64,000 nt of DNA from Flavobacteriales bacterium UBA6693. GTDB taxonomy: Bacteria > Bacteroidota > Bacteroidia > Flavobacteriales > Weeksellaceae. Shown here piece by piece: positions 9,024-17,732 of the stretch. Location of the stretch: the NCBI GenBank assembly GCA_002454815.1, contig DKJL01000018.1:25129-89128 (forward strand), in the 5' to 3' direction. The position numbers and the translations under genes were made by a program. A model generated the notes under the pieces. It saw nothing but the letters and a program-made list of their open reading frames with translations, had not been told where the DNA came from and did no database searches. Every line of letters starts with the position of its first letter. Position 1 is the first letter of the stretch.

Positions 9024-9374
9024 ATGAACATTTTTGTTTCAAACATCAACTACGCAACTCAAGAACAGTCGTTGCACGATTTATTTTCAGAATTTGGCGA
9101 TGTATCTTCAGCCAAAATCATCACCGACAGAGAAACAGGCCGATCAAGAGGTTTCGGATTCGTCGAAATGGGTGACGAAGAAGGACAAAACGCAATTGAA
9201 GCGTTGAACGGGAAAGAACTGGATGGCAAAGAATTGAACATTTCTGAAGCTAAACCAAGAGAGGACAAACCAAGAAGAAGCTTCGATAACAACCGTGGAG
9301 GCGGTGGTTACGGTGGTGGAAATCGCGGTGGAGGCGGTTACGGCGGAGGAAGCCGTGGCGGTTCTAACTGGTAA
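9024..9374 (+). CDS. RRM-domain RNA-binding protein with glycine-rich tail
   Basis: The 116-residue protein has one RNA recognition motif (residues 1-80) with RNP2 at IFVSNI and RNP1 at RGFGFVEM. It is followed by an RGG/GYGGG-type glycine- and arginine-rich tail. This architecture resembles the cold-inducible RNA-binding proteins of cyanobacteria and plants and is common in Bacteroidota, where it may act as a general RNA chaperone. The long AT-rich stretch upstream could be a regulated 5' leader. Confidence 0.95.
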   Translation: MNIFVSNINYATQEQSLHDLFSEFGDVSSAKIITDRETGRSRGFGFVEMGDEEGQNAIEALNGKELDGKELNISEAKPREDKPRRSFDNNRGGGGYGGGNRGGGGYGGGSRGGSNW

Positions 9375-9394
9375 TCAGTGCCTGAATAGATAAT

Positions 9395-9424
9395 AAAGCG
9401 ACCCGAAACGGTCGCTTTTTTTTG
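9395..9424 (+). terminator. Rho-independent terminator of the RRM gene
   Basis: A 9-bp perfect stem (9395-9403 with 9410-9418) has a 6-base loop, and the stem runs directly into a T-tract. Confidence 0.9.
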
Positions 9425-9552
9425 TGCGTTAAATTAAACAGAGCAACTTTGTTCCCGAGACGAGTGATTTTCTTCACCCAGGGATTCTGCTCTTTTTTTA
9501 AATACGAAAATGTTCCTCGAAAAGTTCGAAGTTTTTTGCAACGATCTTCGTT

Positions 9553-11355
9553 CTATCGGTTTTGTAGTTTACGTACAAGAATAATAACCGGCTCTTCGTT
9601 CACTAAAAAGCTGTACCTAGAAGCACCGTCATTACGGCGCAAAACTGAACCCAACATAATACGCAGTTCATAATTGTCCACGATTTTCACGACTTCCATA
9701 ATGTCGAGCTGAACTTCTGCGCCTTTAATTGAAGGTTGAAAAAGTCGCTTAAAATCATTTTTAACGTCAACGTTTTTTCCGTTAAAGGTGAGTTCAAGTG
9801 GCGTTTCCGATTCAAATTCGGCTAATTTAAGTTCCATTGTGTTGCCGGCAAAAGCAAAAGTGTTCGGACGTGCGTGATAAACTTTAAACAGATAATCGTA
9901 AGAAGAAATATCAGTTTCTACCGTTGTGGATCGAAAGGTAGTGTACCGCGAATCAATTTTGTTGGGCTCTTCAGGATTTATGGTATTCACAAACCGGTCG
10001 CGAATCAGTGGATTGACGCCATAGTAATCGCCTGCTTCAATTTTTTTATCAAATAATTTTTGCGTTTCGGGATCGAGGTATTTGCGAAGTTGATAGGCTT
10101 TTCCGCGCATGGAAAGAAAAGCGTATTTATCTGCAATATCATTCGCTGTGCGGCCGCTGATTGTTTTTTTAAAATTTATTTTGCTTCCATTCAGTACTTT
10201 TTCGGTTTTTATTATGATTTCCAGTTGGTGCAACTGGCTTCTTTTTGCAACAGCGAACGCGTTGAGAAGTGGCGTTGCAAGCGCGAAAATTCCGATACAG
10301 AATAAACTTATTGGAACAAACTTGCTGTTAGCGTCTTTCCAAGCCAAGTTATATACCGTCACGACCGTTACCCAGACAGCACTCGCGAGCAGAAAATATC
10401 GGGGTTCAGTATAACCATATTCCAAAATACGCGTGAAAATCGCGACGTACAACAACACCAATAAAGGTAAAACGGTATAAAAAAATATTTTTGAGAATAA
10501 ATTTACCCAAGATTTCTCAGATCGTCCGCGAAGCGGATGAACGAGTAGTGTGGCGAAAATTCCGACGGTGCAATAAATCATGACGAGATAGGAGACCCAA
10601 CCGCGTGGTAATTCCCAGCGCAGTAGAATTCTGCACACATAAGCAAATAAAATAACTGCATAAAGCAGGAGCAGGGGAATTAGTATGTATTGTACAAAAA
10701 ATTTCAGCACTTGCGGATACTCACGGTCGCTTTCAAGTTTTTCCAGACCTTCCGCGCCGAACAAAAGAAAGATTGAAGCGCTGCCGAAAAACAACATCGA
10801 GAATAAGGTGCAGCTATAATAATTATCGTTCAGGTGCAGATCAAAAAGCTGATCAACAGCCACCACTGCCAGCAGCATTCCGCCGGTCATCACAGCAGTG
10901 AATATTGCAATAAGTACAGCGTTGATAAACAGACTTTTATTAAAATACCAGAAATTGCTTTGCTTATTTTTAAATATATAACCAATAAAAGAAACCAGTA
11001 AATGCGAAAGAAGGAAAACCGGAATCAGGACATATGCATAAACTTCGGTAAACTCACTCTGTTTATCGGGTAGGAGAAAATAGAATCCGACCAGAAAAAT
11101 TGCTGGAAATATACTCAAGTAATGTATTTTCAATCGCTGTTCCAATAGATGCGTCGCAAAGAATAAGGAAATTCCCAGTGCGGCAACAATCGTGAAGCGC
11201 AAAAAAACGAAAGGTGGCGCTGTGGCGCCAATGTCCGTCACAGCATAAGCACACATTGCTACGGAAGCGAGCAGAGCGCTGACCAATACCATGGGATATC
11301 GCAGCAGTATTTCGCGCGATTTTTCCGAGATTTGAGTAAGTTTGGTAAATTTCAT
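9553..11355 (-). CDS. DUF4153 family membrane protein
   Basis: The 600-residue protein has about ten to eleven predicted membrane helices in its first 380 residues and a soluble, mixed-charge C-terminal part of about 220 residues. The pattern matches the DUF4153 family of Bacteroidota, whose function is unknown. It is the last gene of a three-gene unit behind the PAP2 and BlaI-type genes (22-base gap to the latter), so it may be a target or partner of that regulator. Confidence 0.8.
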   Translation of the reverse strand: MKFTKLTQISEKSREILLRYPMVLVSALLASVAMCAYAVTDIGATAPPFVFLRFTIVAALGISLFFATHLLEQRLKIHYLSIFPAIFLVGFYFLLPDKQSEFTEVYAYVLIPVFLLSHLLVSFIGYIFKNKQSNFWYFNKSLFINAVLIAIFTAVMTGGMLLAVVAVDQLFDLHLNDNYYSCTLFSMLFFGSASIFLLFGAEGLEKLESDREYPQVLKFFVQYILIPLLLLYAVILFAYVCRILLRWELPRGWVSYLVMIYCTVGIFATLLVHPLRGRSEKSWVNLFSKIFFYTVLPLLVLLYVAIFTRILEYGYTEPRYFLLASAVWVTVVTVYNLAWKDANSKFVPISLFCIGIFALATPLLNAFAVAKRSQLHQLEIIIKTEKVLNGSKINFKKTISGRTANDIADKYAFLSMRGKAYQLRKYLDPETQKLFDKKIEAGDYYGVNPLIRDRFVNTINPEEPNKIDSRYTTFRSTTVETDISSYDYLFKVYHARPNTFAFAGNTMELKLAEFESETPLELTFNGKNVDVKNDFKRLFQPSIKGAEVQLDIMEVVKIVDNYELRIMLGSVLRRNDGASRYSFLVNEEPVIILVRKLQNR

Positions 11356-11377
11356 TTTTTGTTTATTAAGACTAGCA

Positions 11378-11866
11378 TTAGAAATCTTTTTTCTTTTTCT
11401 TTGATTTTTTTTCGCCGTATTTCTTCTTTTTTTTCTTCTTTTTACTGATTATCTCGTCAACCAATTCTGTCACGTTATTGTCGGTCCTGGTGTTTTTGTC
11501 GCTCCTATCTACCGCATTAATTATTTGCCCGGCAGAGTGGGGATCCAATATTCCGGCCGTTAATAATTCGCTCAGCAGTTCCGAGGCACTTCCGTTGTAA
11601 TAACGGCCAAGCAAATCCTGCAGAATAAACTCACGATAGGATTTTTCCGGAATCGCAGCGCTGTATCGGAAAACGCGTCCTTCCCGGCTGGTCGTCAGAA
11701 ATTCTTTTTCTACCAGTATTTTAAGGAAGGTCGAGACGGTGTTTTGGTGCGGTTTGGGTTCGGGGCACTCCGCGATGATTTCGCGCAGATATCCGCTGTC
11801 CATTTTCCAAACGATTTTCATAATCTGTTCTTCCGCGGCGGTCAGCGTCCGTATTTTCATCATCAT
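11378..11866 (-). CDS. BlaI/MecI/CopY-type repressor with poly-lysine tail
   Basis: The 162-residue protein starts with the winged helix of BlaI-type repressors (LTAAEEQIMKIVWK, then HQNTVSTFLKILVEKEFL and GRVFRYSA). The dimerisation part follows at about residues 75-120. The last 25 residues are almost entirely lysine, an unusual basic tail. No BlaR1/MecR1 sensor protease is adjacent, unlike in classical systems. The stop of the PAP2 gene lies one base upstream, so the genes are coupled. It could start at any of the first three ATG codons. Confidence 0.88.
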   Translation of the reverse strand: MMMKIRTLTAAEEQIMKIVWKMDSGYLREIIAECPEPKPHQNTVSTFLKILVEKEFLTTSREGRVFRYSAAIPEKSYREFILQDLLGRYYNGSASELLSELLTAGILDPHSAGQIINAVDRSDKNTRTDNNVTELVDEIISKKKKKKKKYGEKKSKKKKKDF

Positions 11867-11867
11867 A

Positions 11868-12467
11868 TCACAATTGGTTTGAGTAGGTTAAAAGAAAAAC
11901 AATAGAAACAAATGTTGCGATTGCCATGCCGGATAAAATTTCGGCGGACGTGTGGCGGCGCAGCACTAACCTGCTGAGTGCCACTAAAAAAGTAATTCCA
12001 AGCCACAGAGCGGCGGCAAAAACATTTACCGTAAACAACAACGCAGAAACAAATAGATTGAAGGCGGTATGCATAGAACTTTTAATAAAATAATTGCTCA
12101 GCTGAAGTAAAATTAAAAGTAATAATAAAAAAGAAATAACGATATCCACGACGGAAGTCCGAAGGTAAGTATAGGATAAATACACCACTAAGACCGCTGC
12201 GATCACGAAGTACAGGCCTTTTCTCTGTTGCCGGTTGGAGTCGTCAGCATCGGTATAATTACCCTTTCGCACCTGCCAGAACAACCAGCCGAAAATAGGT
12301 ACAACGGTAAGAGACAACATCGGAACCAGTTGGTGCATCGCGTCGCGAAATGTCGAATTCTTTAAACTGAACAACGCAAAATAAATCAAAAGCGACGTCA
12401 TCGGATTGAATAAGTTCGAAATAAACTTGGACCATTTTACAAGGTGTGCTGACGGCGATTGGATCAT
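11868..12467 (-). CDS. PAP2 superfamily phosphatase
   Basis: The 199-residue membrane protein has about six helices and two recognisable phosphatase motifs: KSSMHTAF (residues about 130-137) and SRLVLRRHTSAEILSG near 165-180, which carries the catalytic histidine. The first phosphatase motif (KxxxxxxRP) is not clear, which is common in divergent members. A lipid phosphate such as undecaprenyl pyrophosphate or phosphatidic acid is the likely substrate. It is first in the operon with the BlaI-type repressor and the DUF4153 protein. Confidence 0.82.
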   Translation of the reverse strand: MIQSPSAHLVKWSKFISNLFNPMTSLLIYFALFSLKNSTFRDAMHQLVPMLSLTVVPIFGWLFWQVRKGNYTDADDSNRQQRKGLYFVIAAVLVVYLSYTYLRTSVVDIVISFLLLLLILLQLSNYFIKSSMHTAFNLFVSALLFTVNVFAAALWLGITFLVALSRLVLRRHTSAEILSGMAIATFVSIVFLLTYSNQL

Positions 12468-12484
12468 AATAATAAATATACAGC

Positions 12485-12516
12485 CAAAAGTAATCTTTTT
12501 GGCCCGGTCATGACAA
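12485..12516 (-). promoter_or_regulatory. Promoter of the PAP2-blaI-DUF4153 operon
   Basis: On the minus strand a TTG (12516-12514) is followed after 21 bases by TACTTTTG (12492-12485), an exact match to TAnnTTTG. The start codon lies 17 bases further on. Confidence 0.6.
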
Positions 12517-12559
12517 ACATTTGCAGTTTCAGAGTGCGCTTAAAGACAAAGATTTTTAT

Positions 12560-12567
12560 TATTTTTG
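12560..12567 (+). promoter_or_regulatory. -7 element of the pdhA promoter
   Basis: TATTTTTG matches TAnnTTTG and lies 19 bases before the pdhA start codon. No TTG at standard -33 spacing was seen. Confidence 0.45.
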
Positions 12568-12586
12568 CTGAATATTCCTTATAAAC

Positions 12587-13591
12587 ATGAAAGAATTTTC
12601 GAAAGAGGTTTACCTGAAGTGGTATGAAGACATGACGATGTGGAGACGGTTTGAAGATAAGTGCCGATCCCTCTATCTGAAACAGAAAATACGTGGTTTC
12701 TTACACTTATATAACGGACAGGAAGCGATTCCGGCCGGCTTTACGCACGCCATGGATCTGTCGAAAGACAGCATGATCACTGCGTACCGATGCCACATCC
12801 ATCCAATGGCGATGGGCGTGGACCCGAAACGGATCATGGCAGAACTCTGTGGTAAAGCAACCGGAACTTCCGGCGGAATGGGCGGCTCTATGCACATTTT
12901 CAGCAAGGAACACCGTTTTTATGGCGGCCACGGTATCGTAGGCGGTCAGATTCCACTCGGGGCGGGAATTGCTTTTGCAGATAAATATTATGATCGTAAA
13001 GCAGTGAATATTTGTTTTTTCGGGGATGGTGCTGCACGTCAGGGCTCTCTGCATGAAACATTCAATATGGCCATGAACTGGAAATTACCGGTAGTTTTCG
13101 TCGTAGAAAATAACGGATATGCTATGGGAACATCGGTGGGAAGAACTGCCAATCATGAAGATATATATAAATTAGGTCTGGGCTACGAGATGCCTTGTCT
13201 GCCGGTGGATGCGATGGATCCGGAAAAAGTAGCAGAGGCTGCTTTTGAAGCGATTGAACGTGCGCGCCGTGGCGATGGTCCTACTTTTATCGAAGCAAGA
13301 ACGTACCGCTACAGAGGTCACTCTATGTCCGATGCGGAACCTTACCGTAGCAAAGATGAAGTGGCAGAACACAAAAAAGATGATCCTATCGAAATTGTGA
13401 AAAAACGCATTCTCGACAACAATTGGGCAACCGAACAGGAACTGGAAGATATCGACCAAATCTCAAAAGAATTCGTAGAGGAATGCGTTGAGTTTATGGA
13501 ACAGTCGCCTTATCCGGACGAATCAAAAATATATGATTACGTTTATGCCCAGGAAGATTATCCGTTCATCAATAAATTAGAAAATAACTAG
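12587..13591 (+). CDS. pdhA: Pyruvate dehydrogenase E1 component, alpha subunit
   Basis: This is the thiamine-diphosphate subunit of the E1 decarboxylase that feeds pyruvate carbon to acetyl-CoA. The 334-residue protein shows the TPP-binding region FFGDGAARQGSLHE followed by VVENNGYAMGTS, and the phosphorylation-loop-like stretch YRYRGHSMSD. The E2 gene follows after 79 bases. The E1 beta subunit is not in the window, so it must be encoded elsewhere. Confidence 0.96.
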   Translation: MKEFSKEVYLKWYEDMTMWRRFEDKCRSLYLKQKIRGFLHLYNGQEAIPAGFTHAMDLSKDSMITAYRCHIHPMAMGVDPKRIMAELCGKATGTSGGMGGSMHIFSKEHRFYGGHGIVGGQIPLGAGIAFADKYYDRKAVNICFFGDGAARQGSLHETFNMAMNWKLPVVFVVENNGYAMGTSVGRTANHEDIYKLGLGYEMPCLPVDAMDPEKVAEAAFEAIERARRGDGPTFIEARTYRYRGHSMSDAEPYRSKDEVAEHKKDDPIEIVKKRILDNNWATEQELEDIDQISKEFVEECVEFMEQSPYPDESKIYDYVYAQEDYPFINKLENN

Positions 13592-13670
13592 GAACCACAC
13601 TCTATAACGGGAAATCAATTTGGTTTTGCGTTGGATGCAAATTGTGGGAACTCTATAACAAAAACAGATT

Positions 13671-15308
13671 ATGGCAGAAGTGATTACAATGCCCCGTCTT
13701 TCGGATACGATGACGGACGGTAAGGTGGCGAAATGGCACAAGAACGTAGGCGACACAGTAAAGGAAGGAGATATTTTAGCGGAGATCGAAACTGATAAAG
13801 CCGTTCAGGATTTCGAGTCCGAATTTGACGGTACGCTTTTATATGTCGGCACCGGCGAAGGAGAATCTGCGCCCGTGGATTCCGTGCTCGCGATTATTGG
13901 TGAAAAAGGTGAAGATATTTCCGGCCTAAAAAACGGAATGGTCGACGAAGGTGTGAGTGAGAAAAAAGAAGAAAAGAAAATCGATCAGGAACATAAAACT
14001 GAGGATGAATCCACCAGCATTGAACAAACCACAGCCGAAATCCCTGCAGGTGTTGAAGTAATTACGATGCCGCGCCTTTCCGACACGATGACGGAAGGTA
14101 AGGTGGCGAAATGGCATTTTAAAGTGGGTGATAAAGTAAAAGAAGGCGATATTCTCGCAGAAATTGAAACCGACAAAGCCGTTCAGGATTTTGAGTCAGA
14201 GTTTGACGGAACGCTCTTGTTTGCCGGAGTTAAAGAAGGAGAGGGAAGTCCGGTGGATTCCGTTTTAGCAATGATTGGCCCGGCCGGTACTGACATTTCT
14301 TCAATACCTACGGATAAAAAATCAACTAAAAAAACTGAAGAAAAGCAAGAAGTTCAGACCGCTGAAACTAAAAGCGAAGAAAAGCCTGCAACAGAACAAA
14401 CCGTAACGTCGGAAGATAAATCCGATGGAGAACGTTTGGCAATTTCTCCTTTAGCCAGAAAAATGGCGGAAGAAAAGGGCATCGACGTCCAGCAGCTTAA
14501 AGGCAGCGGTGAAAATGGGAGAATTGTCCGTAAAGATATCGAGAATTATAAACCTGCAGCTCAACAAGAATCCTCACAACAGCGTGAGCAAGCTGCCGTG
14601 GCTGCGCCTGCAGTAAATTTTGTTCAGGGCGAAGATTCCGAAACTCCGAATTCTCAAGTTCGAAATATTATTGCGAAGCGCTTGTCCGAAAGCAAGTTTA
14701 CTGCGCCTCATTATTATCTTATCGTCGAGATCGACATGGATAAAGCCATTGAAGCGCGTAAAGAAATTAACGCCTTGCCGGATACCAAAATATCATTTAA
14801 CGATATGATCATTAAAGCAGTGGCGATGGCGCTGAGAAAACATCCACAGGTAAATTCTACCTGGAAGGAAGATAAGATCATTCATCACGGCAACATCAAC
14901 GTCGGCGTCGCAGTAGCGATCCCGGACGGTCTCGTAGTTCCGGTCCTGAAAAACGCGGATCAGATGAATTACAACCAGATTTCTGCCGGCGTAAAAGATA
15001 TGGCCTCCAGAGCAAAATCCAAAGGACTGAAAGCCAACGAAATGGAAGGATCTACCTTCTCGGTTTCTAACCTTGGAATGTTTGGTATTGAAACATTTAC
15101 GTCAATTATCAATCAGCCGAACTCGGCAATTCTTTCCGTAGGAGCAATTGTTGAAAAACCGGTCGTGAAAAATGGGCAAATTGTCGTAGGAAACACCATG
15201 AAGCTTTCCCTCGCTTGCGATCACCGCGTAGTGGACGGAGCGACAGGCGCACAGTTTTTACAAACTTTGCGTACGTATCTGGAGCAGCCTTTAACATTAT
15301 TGCTGTAA
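13671..15308 (+). CDS. pdhC: Dihydrolipoamide acetyltransferase (E2) of pyruvate dehydrogenase, two lipoyl domains
   Basis: The 545-residue core protein has two nearly identical lipoyl domains (residues about 1-78 and 129-207). Each carries the lipoylated lysine in ETDKAVQD. An E3-binding domain (ISPLARKMAEEKGIDVQQLKG) and the catalytic acyltransferase domain with DHRVVDGA near residue 523 follow. Linkers are rich in Glu, Lys, Ala and Thr and look flexible. It forms an operon with pdhA and ends in a strong terminator. Confidence 0.96.
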   Translation: MAEVITMPRLSDTMTDGKVAKWHKNVGDTVKEGDILAEIETDKAVQDFESEFDGTLLYVGTGEGESAPVDSVLAIIGEKGEDISGLKNGMVDEGVSEKKEEKKIDQEHKTEDESTSIEQTTAEIPAGVEVITMPRLSDTMTEGKVAKWHFKVGDKVKEGDILAEIETDKAVQDFESEFDGTLLFAGVKEGEGSPVDSVLAMIGPAGTDISSIPTDKKSTKKTEEKQEVQTAETKSEEKPATEQTVTSEDKSDGERLAISPLARKMAEEKGIDVQQLKGSGENGRIVRKDIENYKPAAQQESSQQREQAAVAAPAVNFVQGEDSETPNSQVRNIIAKRLSESKFTAPHYYLIVEIDMDKAIEARKEINALPDTKISFNDMIIKAVAMALRKHPQVNSTWKEDKIIHHGNINVGVAVAIPDGLVVPVLKNADQMNYNQISAGVKDMASRAKSKGLKANEMEGSTFSVSNLGMFGIETFTSIINQPNSAILSVGAIVEKPVVKNGQIVVGNTMKLSLACDHRVVDGATGAQFLQTLRTYLEQPLTLLL

Positions 15309-15326
15309 AAGTTTATTTAAATAGTT

Positions 15327-15364
15327 AAATCCTTTCGGGCGGCAAGTCTGGAAGGATTTTTTTT
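15327..15364 (+). terminator. Rho-independent terminator of the pdh operon
   Basis: An 8-bp stem (15327-15334 with 15352-15359), extended by a G-T and a G-C pair, is followed by eight T. Confidence 0.85.
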
Positions 15365-15402
15365 ATGCTTAATTGTGACGACGCTATTACGCACAAATTC
15401 CT

Positions 15403-15410
15403 TATTTTTG
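15403..15410 (+). promoter_or_regulatory. -7 element next to the LolD-type gene start
   Basis: TATTTTTG matches TAnnTTTG and ends five bases before the ATG at 15416. This would place the transcription start at or very near the start codon. The nearest upstream TTG (15373-15375) is 27 bases away, longer than usual. Confidence 0.45.
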
Positions 15411-15415
15411 AAACC

Positions 15416-16090
15416 ATGATTAAAGCCCGAAATATTCACAAATCCTATGGTGATTTGGAAGTTCTGAAAGGAGTAGACCTGCACATTGAAGAAGGTGAAG
15501 TGATATCGATCGTCGGTGAATCCGGTGCCGGAAAATCCACACTTTTACAGATTCTCGGTACGCTCGATAAACCGTCGAACCCTAAGAAATATGAGACGCA
15601 GCTGGATCTGGCGGGTCAGTCTTTTATCAGCATGAGCGACCGGCAGCTTTCGGGTTTCCGCAACCAAAATATCGGTTTTGTTTTCCAATATCACCAGTTG
15701 TTGCCAGAATTTTCCGCTTTGGAAAATGTGCTTCTTCCGACCAGAATTGCCGGAAAAGATGAAAAAGAATCTGTTGAGAAAGCCTATTCGCTCTTCGAAG
15801 ATTTAAATATCGCACACCGACTTCACCATAAGCCAAACGAAATGTCGGGCGGCGAAGCTCAACGAACTGCCGTTGCACGCGCGTTGATCAATTCACCCAA
15901 AATTATTTTTGCCGATGAGCCAACCGGAAATTTGGATTCAAAAAATGCCGATGATCTTCATCAGCTTTTTTTCGATCTCCGCGATAAATACCATCAAACC
16001 TTTGTGATCGTGACGCACAACACCATGCTGGCCGATACCACAGACCGGAAATTAGTAATGAAAGACGGGCTCATCGTGCAGGGGCTGTAG
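15416..16090 (+). CDS. LolD-type ABC transporter ATP-binding protein
   Basis: The 224-residue ATPase has Walker A GESGAGKST, the signature MSGGEAQRTAVARAL and Walker B KIIFADEP, with a following H-loop VTHN. It belongs to the MacB/LolD/FtsE class, and LolD in lipoprotein release is the usual assignment in this phylum. The membrane partner is not adjacent. The ATG at 15416 is chosen over one at 15365 because the latter lies inside the preceding terminator region and upstream of the -7 element. Confidence 0.88.
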   Translation: MIKARNIHKSYGDLEVLKGVDLHIEEGEVISIVGESGAGKSTLLQILGTLDKPSNPKKYETQLDLAGQSFISMSDRQLSGFRNQNIGFVFQYHQLLPEFSALENVLLPTRIAGKDEKESVEKAYSLFEDLNIAHRLHHKPNEMSGGEAQRTAVARALINSPKIIFADEPTGNLDSKNADDLHQLFFDLRDKYHQTFVIVTHNTMLADTTDRKLVMKDGLIVQGL

Positions 16091-16149
16091 CTTTTTCGTG
16101 AACTTAAATTTAATTACTACATTTAAACGGAATATTTAAACTTTAGGTC

Positions 16150-16827
16150 ATGTCAATAAAATTTCTGGCAGAGGATGATCGCCCACGTGAAAAATTTTTG
16201 CTGAAAGGTAAAAGTGCGCTCTCCGATGCGGAGCTGCTGGCCATCATCATGGGAAGTGGCTCGGCGGAAGAATCGGCGGTGGAGCTTGCGCGAAAAATCA
16301 TGATTTCTGTCGGGCAAAATTGGCATAATCTTTCACTCTTGAGCATCGCGGATCTCAACAAATTTAAAGGAATTGGCAATGCCAAGGCGATTTCCATTGC
16401 CGCTGCCCTGGAAATCGGGCGTCGTCGTGCAGCGCAGGAAGTGCCGGAAAGAACGCAAGTCACCTGCAGCACAGATTCTTTCAAAGCGCTAGTACCTTTT
16501 TTGGGCGATCTCTCGACCGAGGAATTCTGGGTAGTTTTCTTAAATCAAAATAACCGCATTATTGGGAAATCTAAAATGTCGGCCGGTGGCATCAGCCAAT
16601 CGGTGGTCGACGTGCGTATTCTTTTTAAGACGGCGCTGGAGCATTTTGCCACAGGAATTATCGTGGCGCACAATCATCCGTCCGGAAACTTGAAGCCCAG
16701 CCAGGAAGATTTGAAAATTACCAAACAGATCGCGGAGGCCGGTAAACTTTTAAATATACAATTGCTGGATCACCTTATCATAACGCAGAACGCGTATCTT
16801 AGTTTCGCCGATGAAAATCTGTTATGA
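16150..16827 (+). CDS. radC: RadC family protein (JAB/MPN domain)
   Basis: The 225-residue protein has an N-terminal helix-hairpin-helix-like region (FKGIGNAKAISIAAALEIG) and a C-terminal JAB metalloprotease-like domain with the motif HNHPSGNLKPSQED. RadC was named for DNA repair, but the role is disputed and the JAB domain suggests peptidase activity. The stop codon overlaps the start of the next gene (ATGA), so both are translated together. Confidence 0.93.
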   Translation: MSIKFLAEDDRPREKFLLKGKSALSDAELLAIIMGSGSAEESAVELARKIMISVGQNWHNLSLLSIADLNKFKGIGNAKAISIAAALEIGRRRAAQEVPERTQVTCSTDSFKALVPFLGDLSTEEFWVVFLNQNNRIIGKSKMSAGGISQSVVDVRILFKTALEHFATGIIVAHNHPSGNLKPSQEDLKITKQIAEAGKLLNIQLLDHLIITQNAYLSFADENLL

Positions 16828-17702
16828 TCAGACGATTGCGCCATTCGGAAATCGATTTTCTCCGCTATCAGAAATGTCTTGAAACATCGGTTGAACAAAA
16901 TTTTTACGCGCAACCACTGGTGCTGAATCACCTTTGCCCGCAGTGGGAACTTTTGGTAAAAAACGATTACGAATTTGTGATGCCTGTTCCTGTTCGTAGA
17001 AAATATGGTTTCAAATTCGCCATCATGCCTTTATTTTGTCAGCAACTCGGGATTTCCGGACCTTCTGTTGATTTTTCAGTTCACGACGAATTCCTTTCGT
17101 TTCTTCAGGGTAATTATCGGGTGGCTTATTATGCTTTTCATTATTCAAATCGGTTTTCGATCTCTTTAAACCAAAGAAAAAATTATTGTATTGCTCCCAA
17201 CAGTTATCCGCAGCAATATCGCAGTTATCTGAAGGGGCGAAAATCTGCGGTAAAGTCTGCTCAGGATTTACATTTGCTTCGGCCGCAGCTGGAAGACGTT
17301 TTGTTGTTCATTAAAAAACACATAAAAGGTCTGGATAAGAAAACGGACTCGGAAAAATTCTTCACCTATTTGAATTATTTAAATTCTCATAAAATATTGT
17401 CGCTCTATGGCGCTGCGAACGATGGCGTTTTGATTACGTTGGCGGTTACCATCTCGACACACAATCGGCTGGCACTTTTACAGCTCGTCAACAACGAAGA
17501 GTTTCGCAGTAATAACGGCGCTTCTTTTATCATTGATCAGCTTTTACGAGATCATCTCGCCACACACACATTCGATTTTATGGGAAGTTCTATCCGCGGA
17601 ATTGAAATTTTTTTCAAAAGTTTTGGAAGTGAGCTGCAGCCGTATTCGGTCATTCAGAGCGGTGCCAAAGATTTGCTGAAAAATCTCTTTAAAACTAGCT
17701 AA
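16824..17702 (+). CDS. FemAB-like (GNAT-fold) protein of unknown substrate
   Basis: The 292-residue soluble protein lacks signal or membrane segments. The C-terminal part, with HTFDFMGSSIRGIEIFFKSFG, matches the closing motif of FemAB/Acetyltransf_6-type acyltransferases, in which a short Asp-Phe-x-Gly strand is followed by a helix carrying Phe-x-x-x-Phe-Gly. These enzymes transfer aminoacyl or acyl groups in cell-wall or exopolysaccharide pathways. The substrate here is unknown. Overlap with radC by four bases suggests a shared transcript. Confidence 0.6.
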   Translation: MIRRLRHSEIDFLRYQKCLETSVEQNFYAQPLVLNHLCPQWELLVKNDYEFVMPVPVRRKYGFKFAIMPLFCQQLGISGPSVDFSVHDEFLSFLQGNYRVAYYAFHYSNRFSISLNQRKNYCIAPNSYPQQYRSYLKGRKSAVKSAQDLHLLRPQLEDVLLFIKKHIKGLDKKTDSEKFFTYLNYLNSHKILSLYGAANDGVLITLAVTISTHNRLALLQLVNNEEFRSNNGASFIIDQLLRDHLATHTFDFMGSSIRGIEIFFKSFGSELQPYSVIQSGAKDLLKNLFKTS

Positions 17703-17708
17703 AATGCG

Positions 17709-17716
17709 TACTTTTG
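17709..17716 (+). promoter_or_regulatory. -7 element upstream of the single-pass membrane protein gene
   Basis: TACTTTTG matches TAnnTTTG and lies 16 bases before the ATG at 17733. No matching -33 TTG was found at normal spacing. Confidence 0.4.
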
Positions 17717-17732
17717 TGCATTCTTAAAAGTG

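Noticed and set aside
11378..11450. Low-complexity T-rich tract that looked like a terminator
   Set aside because: It encodes the poly-lysine tail of the BlaI-type repressor in frame and has no adjacent hairpin.
13671..14290. Large tandem DNA repeat in the pdhC gene
   Set aside because: It is explained by two homologous lipoyl domains, a normal feature of E2 proteins, so it is not a mobile or unstable repeat.
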